The notes beneath the pieces are model-generated. The model saw only the letters and a program-made list of their open reading frames with translations. It did not search any database and was not told the DNA's origin. Below, in pieces: positions 12,328-24,195 of a stretch of DNA of 64,000 nucleotides. The position numbers were made by a program, and so were the translations under genes. The stretch comes from Lepturacanthus savala (Eukaryota > Chordata > Actinopteri > Scombriformes > Trichiuridae). The stretch covers positions 31,579,920 through 31,643,919 of the forward strand of contig CM060463.1 of assembly GCA_030544235.1 (NCBI GenBank). The letters run 5' to 3'. Each line of letters begins with the position of its first letter. Within the stretch, counting starts at the first letter, position 1.

Positions 12328-13896
12328 ACGCAGGGAAAAAAGAAAAAAAAGTTTTAATGATATCTTTTTGGTCTCCCCCCACTTTGACTTGGCCAGCCTG
12401 AGTGCTTGGATGATGAATGGCTTTGCCTTGGTGGGACTAACCAGGAGACTGGTTGGTTTATTCCAGCTTCTATCTCACGACCCTCATTCCAACCACCTCC
12501 TTTTCCCATTTTGTAGGCGGACAAGCCTGCCTAATAAGTGGGAGTCAAAAGGTCAAAATGAAGAGCAGACAGAACAGCTGTGAAATCTGCCTCATTAATT
12601 TCACTCTCTCTCACCCTGACAACAAACTGAACAGCAAATTACTGTATTTTTTTCTGTTGCTTTCCCTGAGCTGCAAGTGTCTGCAGGTGTTTTGAGTACC
12701 TGAGTCAAAGGGGTGATTTTACATGGGCTGAGGTATAGTGTGTTAAAAAGGAAAATAGCTATCTTTTTTTTTTTTTTGAAAGTTGAATAAAATGACTACA
12801 AACTACAACTACAAAAGAAAAAAAAAATTAATATGTGACCTGTATGTTAACCTTAACCTGACCTACCTACCTAAGTTTTATGCGTATTTATTATATTATT
12901 TCATATTTTTTAGGTGACATGAACAGGACAACAACTACATTACATCAGAGATGCTGTGTACAGTAGGAATGCAGTTTAAATTGTTAATTAAAGCATGGTA
13001 AACTTTCCCATTCTACATACGTATACGTATCTACGTATAAATTGTGCAAAAACATCACCAGTCAGTCACTTGGACAGGTGCAAAATGTATACTGAGACCT
13101 TTAGCCTGGCAGTATTACCTTATTTCAATTTGTATAGTAGCCTGAAGACCTAAAATTCAAGCTGCTTTGGAAGGTACACATCAGAGTTACATTTCCAGTG
13201 CCTCTGATATAAAAACAGAAATGCAATTTCTGTGAGTAGAATAAGAAAGATTGGAATGTCAGCTTTCATTTTATTATTTTATTTCATTTCATTACCATAC
13301 TGAAGCATTATATCACTGCCGGTATACATAGCCATACCAGATGGTTAAATTGGTTAATGTTAAGGCTATGTGGTATGCGTCATGATGTGGACCACAGAGA
13401 CTCAACTGACTGCATTAATAAATATGGACCATGTAGATTCATATACATGTTGCTCTACCATGACGTTTGGGGCTATGGTGCTGTATACTAGTTGCTGAAT
13501 GGGGCTACCCATGTGACAGCCCTAATTTAGATGCATCCCCTCTGGCCTTTGGTGGATGAAAGAGGAGCATGTCATCTGCCTCCCTCCTTAACTGCAGTGC
13601 TGGATGCACTGTATTTTAGCTACTCATAGAATACGGCTCTGGGCTAAATATGACTGGAATCAGTGAGTTGTATACCCAACACAACGCAAACCTTTTGGGA
13701 GTGAGACAGCACACTGAATCCAGGAAATGCATCAATAGATTCTGATGTGGAAAGTCCCTAAGGGTAAAGTGGAATTATATTACTATTGCACAGTAAACCA
13801 GCTAGCGACTAATGTCGCTGCTGCTGGGCCAACAAGGAGAATGTCTCTTTTATATCAGGAAAGATCATGTGCTAGTTTGGGTAACACAGGTAACAC

Positions 13897-13907
13897 AGAG
13901 AGAGAGA

Positions 13908-13957
<50 letters not shown>
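13897..13957. repeat. (AG)n microsatellite
   Basis: A GA dinucleotide tract with a single GG break near 13910. It gives a false Arg-Glu ORF. Confidence 0.97.
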
Positions 13958-13959
<2 letters not shown>

Positions 13960-14237
13960 CTATATATTCAGATCTCTTCACTCTTTTCACATTGTGTTAT
14001 TTTGCCTTGTGCTAAAATGGTTTAAATGTCCCAGAGCGGTAAGTGGTGACTGTATAGTTGTGGCATCACAACTTTATGGAAGCAGGTGCGGTACAGTGGA
14101 GCAAACTAACTACCGCCATAAATGAAGTCTAATGAAGTCCAGTAGATTTTAAAACAAGGATTGGGAAAAAAGAACTCACACTGCACACTGTCAATCACTA
14201 GCAAAGGAATACATTTAATTGAATGTCATTACAGGTT

Positions 14238-14575
14238 GGGTGACAGGGTGGTACAGTGGGTAGCATTGTTGCCTCATAGTAGGAAGTTCACAGGTTCAAG
14301 ACCTTGGTGTGGGACCTTTCTGTGTGGACTTTGCATATTCTTCCTGTGTCTGTGTGGCTTTTCTTTGGGTTCTCCCACAGTCCAAAAACATGCTGAGGTT
14401 TATTTGAGACTCTAAATTGGCCATAAGTGAATGGTGAGTGAATGGTGTGTGTGCACCATGATAGGATGGAAACCTGTCTGGGGTGTATCTCCCTACCTCT
14501 CACCTGAAATACACTGAGCTTGGCTCCAGCAGAACCTAGTGAGGGATAAGTGGGTATAGAAAATGAATGACTGAC
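14238..14575 (+). mobile_element. tRNA-derived core SINE, copy 1 (near full length)
   Basis: The head is tRNA-like. The A-box region is GTACAGTGGGTAG at about 14251 and the B box is GGTTCAAGACC at 14293-14303, which together form an RNA polymerase III promoter. Then comes the conserved body TTTCTGTGTGGACTTTGCAT, CCCACAGTCCAAAAACATGC and TCTAAATTGGCC, with a tail in GAATGACTGAC. The layout matches the DANA/Mermaid type of fish SINE as I know it. This is the only copy here with both boxes well kept on the + strand, but point changes in the body suggest it is old. Confidence 0.85.
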
Positions 14576-15141
14576 TATGTATATATATGTGAGTGTATGT
14601 ATGTATGTATTTATACATGTATGTGTGTATATTTATGATTCAGTTCTATCAAGTACTATTTAATTGTACTAAACTCGGAAATTGGGGGAAAAAACAAAAA
14701 CAAAAGGGTTACATTTTATCTCTCTTCGTTCACTCTGTAACTCGTTCACATACTGCTGCTCTCTGTCCCTCTCCCTCTCTCTTGTCTCACTCTCTCCATT
14801 TTAAATCGAGCTGGGAAGCTGACAATAAAGCCTAAGTTTACTTTTAACCTCATCAAACGAAGATAAATGTCCTCCCCTGTTTGTACTCCCTCATGGCTGG
14901 GCTGTACTGCTCTGATCAGTCTGTTCAGGCCTACATGATTGGTCAGAGCAGCAGGACATTTCTGCAAAAGTTGTTTTTGTTTCAACTGCTTGCTGAACGG
15001 CTGCTGCTTTTTTTTTTCCTGCACCCAGTGGGGTCGGCACTTCCACAGCTAAAACACACTACCCCCATTTAAATCAATGAGAATAGTCTTTTTTTCCCCA
15101 CATTGCTTGATCCTGTGTGAATACAACCCACCACTGTGAGA

Positions 15142-15229
15142 AACAAGATTCTCTGGTCTGATGAAACCAAGATTAAACTGTTTGGCCTCAGTTCGAAGTA
15201 TCTGGAGGAAACGAGGCACCGCTCACAAT
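15142..15229 (+). pseudogene. Tc1/mariner transposase remnant
   Basis: A short relic reads NKILWSDETKIKLFGLSSK, then, after a frameshift, WRKRGTAHN. WSDET holds the second catalytic Asp of the DDE transposase, and the spacing to WRKPGTAH is that of fish Tc1 elements such as the Sleeping Beauty relatives. Nothing of the N-terminal DNA-binding domain, the final Glu motif or the terminal repeats is visible nearby, so this is a deletion relic without function. Confidence 0.8.
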
Positions 15230-16426
15230 GTCGACTGGTTGATTGGTCCAGATATTTTTCACAGTTCTTGAAAGCATTGAAAATAGAAAGAAGTCCAGAC
15301 TAATATGTAGAGTGAATAGAAATGTGAGTTCACATGATCAGGATTTTAATTAAGTTATGATAGCATGGATGTATGAGACGCTGTATTTCCTCTAAGTTTG
15401 GCATGTGCATACCTCTCGATAATGGGAAAACTTTTTTAGTGGCAGTATGCCAGGAAAAACTCAATGACACTAAGGACAGAGAAAGGAAGAGAGCTGGAAC
15501 TAAAACAAGTGCTATTAATGTGCCTTTTTTAGTTTTGGAAAGACTGAATGGGGTCTTACTGCGCTACTCATGTAGGTGGACAAGTGATGAGTAGCATTAA
15601 CAGATATCCTTAAATGAGGCCCATTATGAAAAATATGTTTTTGGTATGTGTGTGTAAATATTAAAAGAGGGGAGGGGGAGGGCCAATGGTTTTTTTAGGG
15701 AGTGAGTGTGTGAGATGGTGAGACTGCAGTACTTCTTCGGGTCTAACTAGGTACTTTTAGACCCTAAATTGTTTTGGTTTTTTTTGTTGTTTTTATAAAT
15801 AGATCACATGCATTTATCAAATTAAATTAAATATTAAACTGTAAAAAAAATAAAAATAGGGCTCCTTTAAGGAAAATATGTATGTTTCAGTGGAGTCAGT
15901 ACCTCAGGCTGGGCTGAAGATTCACTTTCCAATTGGACAATGACTCTATAAGCACATAGACAATGCAGAAGTAGCTTTAGAGCAACTCTGTGAATGTCAT
16001 ATAGTACTGACTTGAATACAACTGTACTCTCTCTGGAGCTCTGGAGAGACCTGAAAATCATCCAACCTGAGTTTGAGAGGATCTGCAGAGAAGAATAGCA
16101 TGAGATCCCCAAATCAAGGTTTGCAATGCTTTTTGTGTCAGACTTAAAGCGATAATCACTGCTGGAGGTTATTAATACATTTTCAAAATTCGAAAATCTT
16201 GCTTTTGTTTTGTGCAGTATTGGCAGTTGAGATTGATGAGGGGATACATGAATTCAAATGATTTTAGCATAATAAATGAAAGGATCTGAATAATTTCTGA
16301 ATGCACTTTCCCACCCCTTTACTGCAAGTAGCACTATGCTTTACTGATTAGGTGCTAGACTAAATACATTGCCAAAGTATAAAAATTTTAAATATATACA
16401 GTATATAATGAGGCAGATTTTAAAAA

Positions 16427-16548
16427 TTCATTCATTCATCTTCTATACCCACTTATTCCTCATTAGGGTTGCAGGGGTCTGCTGGAGCCAATCCCAGTGC
16501 ATTACAGGTGCGAGGCAGGGATACACCCCAGATGGTTGCCAGCCTATC
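16427..16548 (-). mobile_element. SINE 3' fragment, copy 2
   Basis: On the - strand this reads as the end of the SINE body (the reverse complement of 'ctgctggagccaatcccag' and the 'cattcatcttctataccc' tail). It breaks off in the body at 'gccagcctatc', with no head or boxes. The break abuts the left arm of the inverted repeat at 16564. Confidence 0.75.
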
Positions 16549-16563
16549 AAATTGTTTTCAGCA

Positions 16564-16854
16564 AGCTCCACTGCATTCTTGTTCTACATGTGCCTGGCTA
16601 CATTACAAGTCAATTGACTGTACCATTTTAAAATAATCCCTTGCATCCCAAACCAGTGCATGCATGAAAGTATGGCTAATTGTTTTAGAAAATTGATTTG
16701 ATTTTATAAAATCATAAATTGTTTTATTTATTTATTTATTTTTTTTTAAAAACACCTCATTACCAGTTCAATGTTTTAAAATGGTACAGCCAATTCAATT
16801 GGAAATATGCACAGAGGTAGCCAGGGACATGTAGAACAGGAATGCATTGGAGTT
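16564..16854. repeat. Large imperfect inverted repeat (foldback element)
   Basis: The left arm, about 16564-16634, pairs with the right arm, about 16772-16854. Shared stretches include GTTCTACATGT, CCTGGCTAC, CAATTGA and TGTACCATTTTAAAA, with the right arm slightly longer. The loop is about 137 AT-rich bases with no ORF. The form suits a foldback MITE, but the ends and target duplication are not clear. Confidence 0.7.
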
Positions 16855-17101
16855 TCCTGAAAATAATTAAATATTTATTTTTAATGAATATTTGAATACA
16901 TTTTTAAAATCTTCCTCATGAGCCATACGGTGTTTATTGGTTGTGATTTCAACATGGAATTATTATTTTAAAATGGTCGATTGACGTCAAATTAGCTCAT
17001 TAAAAATATGTAAACTCATTAGAAATCAGAATCAAAACAAAGAATCTGAATCAGAACCAGAATCATTTATATTCTAAAATTAAAACAATACCCAACTCTA
17101 C

Positions 17102-17426
17102 AGCGCTGTTGCCTCACAGGTCGCAGGTTCAAGACTTCCTTGGTCCTGGGTCTGGGACCTTTCTGTGTGGAGTTTGCATGTTCTCCCCGTGTCTGCGTGG
17201 GTTTTCACCGGGTACTCCGGCTTCCTCCCACAGTCCAAAAACATGCTGAGGTTAATTGGCGACTCTAAATTGCCCGTAGGTGTGAGTGTGCGAGTGAATG
17301 GTGTGTGTGCCCCATGATAGGCTGGCGACCATCTGGGGTGTATCCCTACCTCTCCCGTAACGTGCTGGGATAGGCTCCAGCAGACCCCCTAATGAGGAAT
17401 AAGAAGGTATAGAAAATGACTGACTG
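17102..17426 (+). mobile_element. SINE copy 3, 5'-truncated, with target duplication
   Basis: The body begins inside the head at GCTGTTGCCTCACAGG. It keeps GGTTCAAG, the core TTTCTGTGTGGAGTTTGCAT and the tail GACTGAC. Flanking 12-mers at 17090-17101 (ACCCAACTCTAC) and 17427-17438 (ACCCAACCCTAC) differ at one base, as expected for a target duplication made on retroposition. Confidence 0.85.
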
Positions 17427-18118
17427 ACCCAACCCTACTCCTGAGCAAGTGGAAACCATTTATTTTACCTTTCTCTATGCCCTTCCTAGCATGTCTGTCT
17501 CAGATGAATTTCCAATTTCAAAGTAGCACCATGAGAATTTTGCTTTTGGTGCACTCTTCATCTTTAATGTTTGATGCAAGGGAGTCATACAACTCAGTCA
17601 GAGAAGTCTAAAGTTTGTCTTTTTCTCATCTTAAGCTTATAAACATATTGAATATTATCAGAGGTTTTAAGTCTTGGCTCATGCAAATGCTGTTCAGTGA
17701 CACAAAGTGAGGTGTGATCCATGACCAAACCAGCAACAGCAAACTGAGTAGTTACTAATGTAAAAGCCAAAGAAAAAAAAAAAAAAATTTACAGAAAGAT
17801 AGTTATCTTAACAGATTATATTTAAGATGAAAAGATGAGAAAATTGTCATCATTTGATGACGTCTGTCCTGTGGTTTTAGAGTTATGTGTTTGTGTGGAC
17901 ATGTAAGGAATTGACAATACTTATTAGTTTGGAAAAATATTTTCCCCGAAGAGTGCAAGGACTTTTATTTTAATCCATTTCTTATTTGACATTGTGTTAA
18001 TAAAGAGAGGTGTCCACCATAAGGGAAGGGGTGTTGTTTTGTATACGACTATGTTTTATGGCTATGTTGACTGCAGTTACAGATGGAAGGATGAGAGGAG
18101 TAACTTGGTCCGAGAGAG

Positions 18119-18290
18119 TTAAGTCAAGTCAAGTCAATATTATATGTATAGCCCAAAATCACAAATCACAGATTCTTCCAAATGGGCTTTACAGTTTGTA
18201 CAACAGCAACACAACATCCCCTGTCCTTAGACCCTCACATCATACAAGGAAAGACTCCCTTAAAAAAAAAAAAAAAACCTTTAACAGAAA
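18119..18290 (+). mobile_element. Dispersed retroposon tail, copy 2
   Basis: This matches the 8128 copy: 'aagtcaagtcaagtcaat', 'agcccaaaatcacaaatcac', 'acatcccctgtccttag' and 'aaggaaagactccctt', then an A16 run and 'cctttaacag'. It has the same strand and the same order of blocks. The start 'aagtcaagtc' is a short tandem repeat typical of these tails. Confidence 0.78.
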
Positions 18291-18635
18291 TATATGGATT
18301 CATTGTGTATGTGGAGCAGTGTCGGGCTGTGCATTTCACACCTAAGTTTTCAGTGATGTCCTACTTAGTCCGACTTCAAAATATACCATCATTTATGATA
18401 CCTAGTGTCCACAGAAATAGTATACAGAAACACTACTGGGTAATGCATCACTGCAATTGTGTACAAAATGGGCTATTTTCCAGCAGATTTAAAAATCAAT
18501 AAACCTGCATCAGCAATTAAAACATATCTCAACATAGTACTGTCAAAACTTGAACATAAAAGGGTATTTAAGAATATCTGTCTAAAAAGGTTTTAACAAG
18601 TTCACAAATATGCAAGCTATAACAAGATTATACAC

Positions 18636-18673
18636 TAAATTGCACAGTTTAATATCATAAACTGTGCAATTTA
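18636..18673. repeat. Perfect 16-base inverted repeat with 6-base loop
   Basis: Arms 18636-18651 and 18658-18673 are exact reverse complements around TGCACAGTTTA, and the loop is ATATCA. No T-run or promoter is seen beside it. Confidence 0.9.
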
Positions 18674-18984
18674 TTAAATGCCAGTGATGTGGCCATCTAG
18701 ACCACATAGCTGTGCCATTGCGCCACATTATCTACATACGGCACAGAAGATCAAGATTTTTTTTTCTTTTTTATTGTATTTGTAATTGTTTCGTTATCAT
18801 TGATTTGATATGAAGGTATTAAATTATAAAAAACATATTAAACATGAAAAAAATAGTAAAATGTTTGCACTCACCAAAACAGCTGACCCCCAAAACACTT
18901 ATTTCAACACAAATTATATTTTACTTTCTTTCCTATAATATATTAATGATTTGGTTGTAGAGTTTATCTGTATGTTTTAGTTCC

Positions 18985-20450
18985 AACAATAAATCCCGTT
19001 CAACATGGAGGCCAATGCTGAAAGCCACATCTGTCCAGTTGTGTTTCTTGCATATGTTTTAATTCACTTTAGGGTAAGAATGACCGCTTAACATGAGGAG
19101 TGGATGCAGGGATTGTCACAGCGAAACAATCCAGTGCATAATGCTGTCCCATACTCTCACTCAGTTCTTTGCTCCTGAGAAAATCATGGAGTTTCCTTCA
19201 AAATCAGTCATGGCATACGTTAGTCAGTTTCATTTTCAGTCGGGGCAGGTCGAACACTGTGCTGTGACTTTGTGTTAAGCTGGAAAAGGCTGTTTGCAGA
19301 AACTTTCTCCAGTATGTCTGAAAGTGCTGGGGCTCAAGAAGGGAGAGAAACAATCATTTTTCGTGGTCTGGAAATCGATTCCATATCTGGCAAAGAATGT
19401 TGTCCAAAATGCTTCTGTGGAGTTTTTGGGAATATGTGTGAAGGTCGCCTTGTGCCGCACCCTGGCCTCTGCACTTGGAGCCCCAGAGCTCACCGTTTCT
19501 TCATAAAGGTGCAACTCTATTGCAGATCTCATTCACTCTTGCCATGCAAAATTATACATCCAGTGTTTTCTATTCTAGTAGTCGAAAGAGCACATAAGCA
19601 GGCTCAAAAAGCTCATCAAATGTGTTGAGCAAAACTCAAAACAAAACTCAGAATAATCCATGCAGTTAATAAACCCATCTGCACAAAGCACAGTGTCCTA
19701 ATCATACTCATCATGATGTTCCAGTATGATCAGGAGATTCAAGGCGTGTGATCAAATATCTCCTTTAGCACCATCCTATTCTTGTGAACTGCATTCTCCA
19801 ATCTTGATGCATATTGGCACCAAAAAAGACCTTGCATTCTTTAAGCTTTGAGCCCCTTGAGTCAGTACTAATTTAAAATTATAAACATAGCGGTGAATAA
19901 ATAACGCCATAAGTGCCATGTCTTTAACTTTTGTTTGCACCTCATTTACTGTGCCATTATAACACTGTGCCACAACTTTACCCAGACAACATTCATATTC
20001 CTTGAGCAAACTAAGAATAAGAGCAGCAATGTCATTAGCACGCTTGCCATTATTTGCATCCTGATATTTGACAAAACTTATATAATGCAAGACATGCGTG
20101 AGCTGTGTGGCATTACCCATATCTGTTCGCATGCACCATTACAGCAATGTAAGGTGTTTTTTTTAATCTACATATTGATCTCTTCTCCCATCACTTCAGC
20201 AATAGCATAAATTAGGTCACTTTGTATTTTCACAGATGTCCCAGTAAACACTCTCTGAGTGGACAGGTGGTAATGTAAGCCTGTGTCATGGTCGGCAAGA
20301 AAAGAAAGACGCTCCATATAGTTGCCTCTGTTTTTAGACTGACTGCTTTCATCGCATCCCCTAAATGAAATTTCTTGTTTACCGAAGAACACAACTCCAT
20401 CAGTCTATTCAATATCTCCCTATTTTTATTAACCATTTCATTGTGCAGCT
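18985..20450 (-). pseudogene. Decayed hAT transposase (DUF4371 / ZMYM1-like type)
   Basis: Read on the - strand in several frames, the stretch gives, in order: a HNEMVNKNREILNRLM segment; RGCDESSQSKNRGNYMERL with VFTGTS; IKK and a T-P-Y-I-A-V-like segment at the usual VDETTD site, here broken; ANDIAALILSLLKEY; ALFIHRYVYNFKLVLTQGAQ; HHDEYDQDTVLCADGFI-like residues; an FCMARVNEICNRV segment; and near 18985-19030 IKTYARNTTGQMWLSAL, the C-terminal dimerisation region. This is the domain order of DUF4371-type hAT transposases, which are often labelled zinc finger MYM-type protein 1-like in fish. Frameshifts and stops are spread over the whole length, so it is an old dead copy. Open pieces lie at 20168-20392 and 19776-20132. 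Confidence 0.82.
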
Positions 20451-20664
20451 CTCTTTCCCTGTGCTACGTTCGTTGAGCTATGTATCCACTAGGGTGTCCC
20501 CAAAAGTTTTTAAAAACACCAAAGCAAAGCTTGCAAGTGTCCAGTCATGCCAAATCAATATTTGCCCTCCTTTGGCCATTGTCAGCTAAACAAACAAACA
20601 AAACAAGTAGATTGAGTATATTAGATTTCTCTGCTAACCAAGTGTCACTTTTTTTTTTATTTAT

Positions 20665-20890
20665 ATTTTCTTGTGTATTTTTACAGTTACATATTGCTAC
20701 AGTTAACACAGTTAACTTTTGACCTCGCTGTTGAGTTTGTAAGGTTGTGACTTCCAAGTAAATTTTATCCAAATCAAACTCCTTTATTCCGAAATTAGAA
20801 TCTATACAAGAATCGATACAGAATCATATTGTTAAGCAGTATCAATAATGGAATCGGAATCGTACAAATTTTATCAATTCCCATCCCTAG
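20665..20890. repeat. Dispersed repeat end, copy 1 (partner at 24796-25026)
   Basis: From TTCTTGTGTATTTTTACAG through GACCTCGCTGTTGAG and GTGACTTCCAAGTAAA to the AATCGATAC / GGAATCGGAATCG block ending CCATCCCTAG, this segment closely matches 24796-25026 on the same strand. The last block, read backwards, begins CTAGGGATGGGAATTG, which I recall as the end of a common fish hAT-like element. It lies just beyond the 5' end of the decayed transposase, but it may be a separate insertion. Confidence 0.75.
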
Positions 20891-21520
20891 TGCAGGGTGG
20901 GAAAAGATCTCTAAAAGGAATCTGGTCATAGTCATGAAAATAGTGACCTTGCAAAATTCCCAATCTTTTCAAAATTATACGTGTATGTAACACACAGTCT
21001 TATAATAAACTGCAGTCTTTAAAGGTCTTTTTTTTATATATTTTTTGTGTATGGAAGGCAAACCTCAATTTATTGTGTATCACTTTCTTCATGTCCCTCA
21101 CTTTCTATTCGAAAATACACTTCTCAGATTTGAGTGCAGTCTTACTCACCATGGAAGACTTGTAATGATATTCAGGGTTGCTGAGGTACACCTTCATTCT
21201 GCCTCTATATATTATTCATTTTAATACAGGTGAGCCATAAAATGGTATATGCACAGATGCGCAAATATGACACATCTTTTCCATCTAGCCTATCTGAGCA
21301 GGTGAAATGGAATGTGCTGCACTTGTGACTTCATAATGCAGTGCTTAACAGAAGTTGATATTCGAACTGAGAGGAGGAATATAGTTAGTTATAAGTGCTA
21401 ACCACTAATGCATGCTACCTTTCCAATGGCCTCACTTAATAGTGCTACTCTTCCCCATGCTCTCTCTCCCTCTCTCTCTGGGTGTCTTCTTCAAACTCTC
21501 CTCCATCCTTCAATTATTAG

Positions 21521-21688
21521 GGATCATAATGACAGCAGTGGCAGATTTGGACCGTGAGACACAGGATCGTTATGAGTTGGTTGTCAAGGCAACGGACATG
21601 GCAGGACAAATGGGCGGTCTCTCTGGCTCCACCACAGTGACCATAGTGATCACAGATGTCAATGACAACCCACCGCGCTTCCCACAGA
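21521..21688 (+). CDS. cdh22: Cadherin-22 exon: rest of EC2 (168 bases)
   Basis: The acceptor is TTATTAG before 21521, preceded by a TC-rich tract, and the donor is GTGAGT at 21689. The exon completes the Gly codon begun at 11528, gives 55 codons, and ends with the first base of a Lys codon. The peptide runs [18 protein letters not shown], where LDRE is the middle calcium-binding element. It then reads [19 protein letters not shown] and closes with the linker [11 protein letters not shown], whose Asp and Asn residues bind calcium between EC2 and EC3. [16 protein letters not shown] is close to the cadherin-22 wording I remember (most type II paralogues have AKDMGGQ). 168 bases is the usual length for this exon. 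There is no frame damage. Confidence 0.95.
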
Positions 21689-22125
21689 GTGAGTATATCA
21701 AAACATTCTCTTACGATAGACAGAGAAAGAGCTGGTGGCTGTATCCCAAATTCTGGATAAGTGAATCATGTTATCTTTGAGCTAGCTGGCTGCACCAAAC
21801 CTAATGTTGGCAATCCAGGAATAACTGGTATCACAAAGATGGATCTCATCTAGCTCTGTAATTCTAGGATTTCCCTATCCAACTATGAGGTGTTCATGTG
21901 AAAGAGGTGGGGCTGTAAATTATGAGGGACATCATCAGAATCATGACTGATGCACCTCATGAAAGGAAACCCTGATACTGAATAGCTTTCTAGTAAGAAA
22001 TTGTGTTTTATGGACATAATAAAGTCATATTCAATAAAGTAAAATGTAATACTCATCCAACAGAATGAGAAGTAAACAAACACTAGAAATAATTTAGTAA
22101 TATTAAAAGAAGGCTAAGACGATAT

Positions 22126-22435
22126 GTCAGTCAGTCATTTTCTATGCTTATTCCTCATTAGTGTCGCAGGGGTCTGCTGCAGCCTATCCCAGCGCGTTAC
22201 GGCGAGGATACACGACAGATGGTCGCCAGCCAATCGTGGGACACAAACACCATTCACCCACACACAGGCAATTTAGAGTCGCCAAATAAGCTCAGCATGT
22301 TTTTGGACGCAGATATGGGGAGAACATGCAAACTCCACACAGAAGGGTCCCAGACCCAGAACCCAAGGAGGTCTTGAACCTGCGACCTTCTTGCTGTGAG
22401 GCAACAGTGCTAATCCCTGCTCCACCGTGTCGCCC
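22126..22435 (-). mobile_element. tRNA-derived core SINE, copy 4
   Basis: On the - strand the head starts GGGCGACACGGTGGAGCAGGG at 22435. The A-box-like GTGGAGCAGGGATTAGCA and the B box GGTTCAAGACC (near 22371-22381) follow, then the core with TTGCATGTTCTCCCC, and a GACTGAC tail at 22126. The head is the best preserved in the window after copy 1. No secure target duplication was found. Confidence 0.85.
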
Positions 22436-24195
22436 AATATCTTTAAGTATTATTATAATTTATATCAATCATGCGGCCTTAATGCCACCCAGTTCACCTC
22501 AGCTCGAGAGGTGCATGTGAGTTAGCTAAAGCTATCCTCTCATCCTTATCTGTCATTTACTCATTGGAATGTCAAAATAAAATTAGATTATTGAATTCCA
22601 CAATATATCACAATATAAGAGAGTAACTATATTTATTTGGCCGAAGAAGAAACTATTCTTAATATGTCCTACACATGAAAAATTAAATTTCAACTAATGG
22701 CTGAGTGTTTCTACTGCTAAAACAAAGAGAAAAACACTAGTTGATGACTGATATATCTGATAACTGATCTAAATGTTGTATTTATAATCACGGAACACAA
22801 TAAAAAGTGTGGATTGTTCTAATGAGAGACAGCAGCAGCTTCTGTTTTTATTTACAGTTATGGCCACACAGTTGTCTCATGTCATTGTGAACTGCAGTAA
22901 ATCTGTTTAAAATCATCCATGCTGTCAACATCACTCTGGGAATAAAATAAACTGCATAATTAAAATGCAGCTGAAACCATCATCACATGTTGAGTGTTAT
23001 AAACGATCTCTGCTTGTTAAAAGCTCTATTTTAAACCAGAGTTGAAATAGAAAGCTGGAAAAATCACATGTTTATACTGACCTATAAAATATATATATTT
23101 ATCTTCCTTAGTTGTCACTTTAAGTTTCCATGGTGATCTATCCTGGTAAAAAAGGGAACCAGCTTTGTGATACTGAAAATCCAGGGTTACACTTGGATTT
23201 AGCTCACAAACCCCTGAGACCTGTTTTATGATATAGGCTCCAGATGAGATACAGGAGGAGAGTTTATTTATATTATTTGTTTATTTGTTAAATTGTCTCC
23301 CCATTAGTTGCTACTCAGGCAGCAAGTAATCTTCCTGTGTCCACATAATTTGATGAAATGTACAATATATTTTGCAACTGGCAGACTACCAATAGGTAAT
23401 GATGGCATCAGTGACCTTATAAATGGTCTGTGTGTCGTCTGAGAAAATGACACCAATTTGGCTGCCAATGATACTAATTAAGGATCTGTTCCATTTAGGT
23501 CACAGGTGCTCCTATTGTGCATGTTGGTTCACTGAATAGATTCTTAATTGGTATCATTTGTAACACCTGTGTTTACCTGCTATTTCATGCCAGTATGGCT
23601 GATGTGTAAAAGGTCTATACATAAGTTGGTGGACATGTCACTATATAATCCGTACTGGAAACTCCAACTCCACATCGGTTTGACATATTACACAGTATTA
23701 GCTATTACCTTATTTATAAAGTTAAATTTATTACCATAGATAAGTTTAATTAACCTTCAAATTGTTGTACTTGATTGTGCTTGTCTGAACTCTGTTTTCT
23801 TTTTTTTCCCCTCTTCAACATTTATTTGAACAATATACACAATACCTGAAAGCAATGTTCCCTATAAACTGCGCGCATGCGCAATCGTGCACTGCTCCTA
23901 CATTTTCAGCGCACAAGAAAATCTATCCAGCGCATAAAAAATCAACATAAGCATATTAATTAATATCTAATATTAGACCTAATCTAATTAATTCGCTCAA
24001 TATTTTTTTTGTTTCTCACTCAGTGAGTGACAGGTGTCCAGCCGGTTCACTTACGCTACGTAGCCAATCGTGGCATTGACAGTGCTTGCATCTGTGCCCT
24101 GCCTATATGCGCCGTGCAGGTTAGCAGGTCAGTAAACAACAGTGCGGCCGAGTTAAGAGATGCTAATACAAACGAACAGGCAACGACACAGATAA

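Larger units (their letters stand above)
11529..21520 (+). other. cdh22: cdh22 intron, 9992 bases
   Basis: The intron has GT-AG borders and interrupts a Gly codon after its first base. It holds a C23 tract, an (AG)n tract, four SINE or SINE-fragment sites in the wider 14-17 kb region, a Tc1 remnant at 15142-15229, a large inverted repeat at 16564-16854, the second retroposon tail at 18119, a 16-base hairpin at 18636, and a decayed hAT transposase on the opposite strand (18985-20450). I see no convincing host exon in 11530-13890 or 17440-18110. Confidence 0.85.

Noticed and set aside
14238..14303. A tRNA gene, from the A and B box sequences
   Set aside because: The boxes belong to a SINE head. 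There is no cloverleaf with paired acceptor stem, and the same sequence recurs six times.
19272..19628. 118-codon + strand frame
   Set aside because: It is antisense to the decayed hAT transposase, which explains the partly open frames on both strands.
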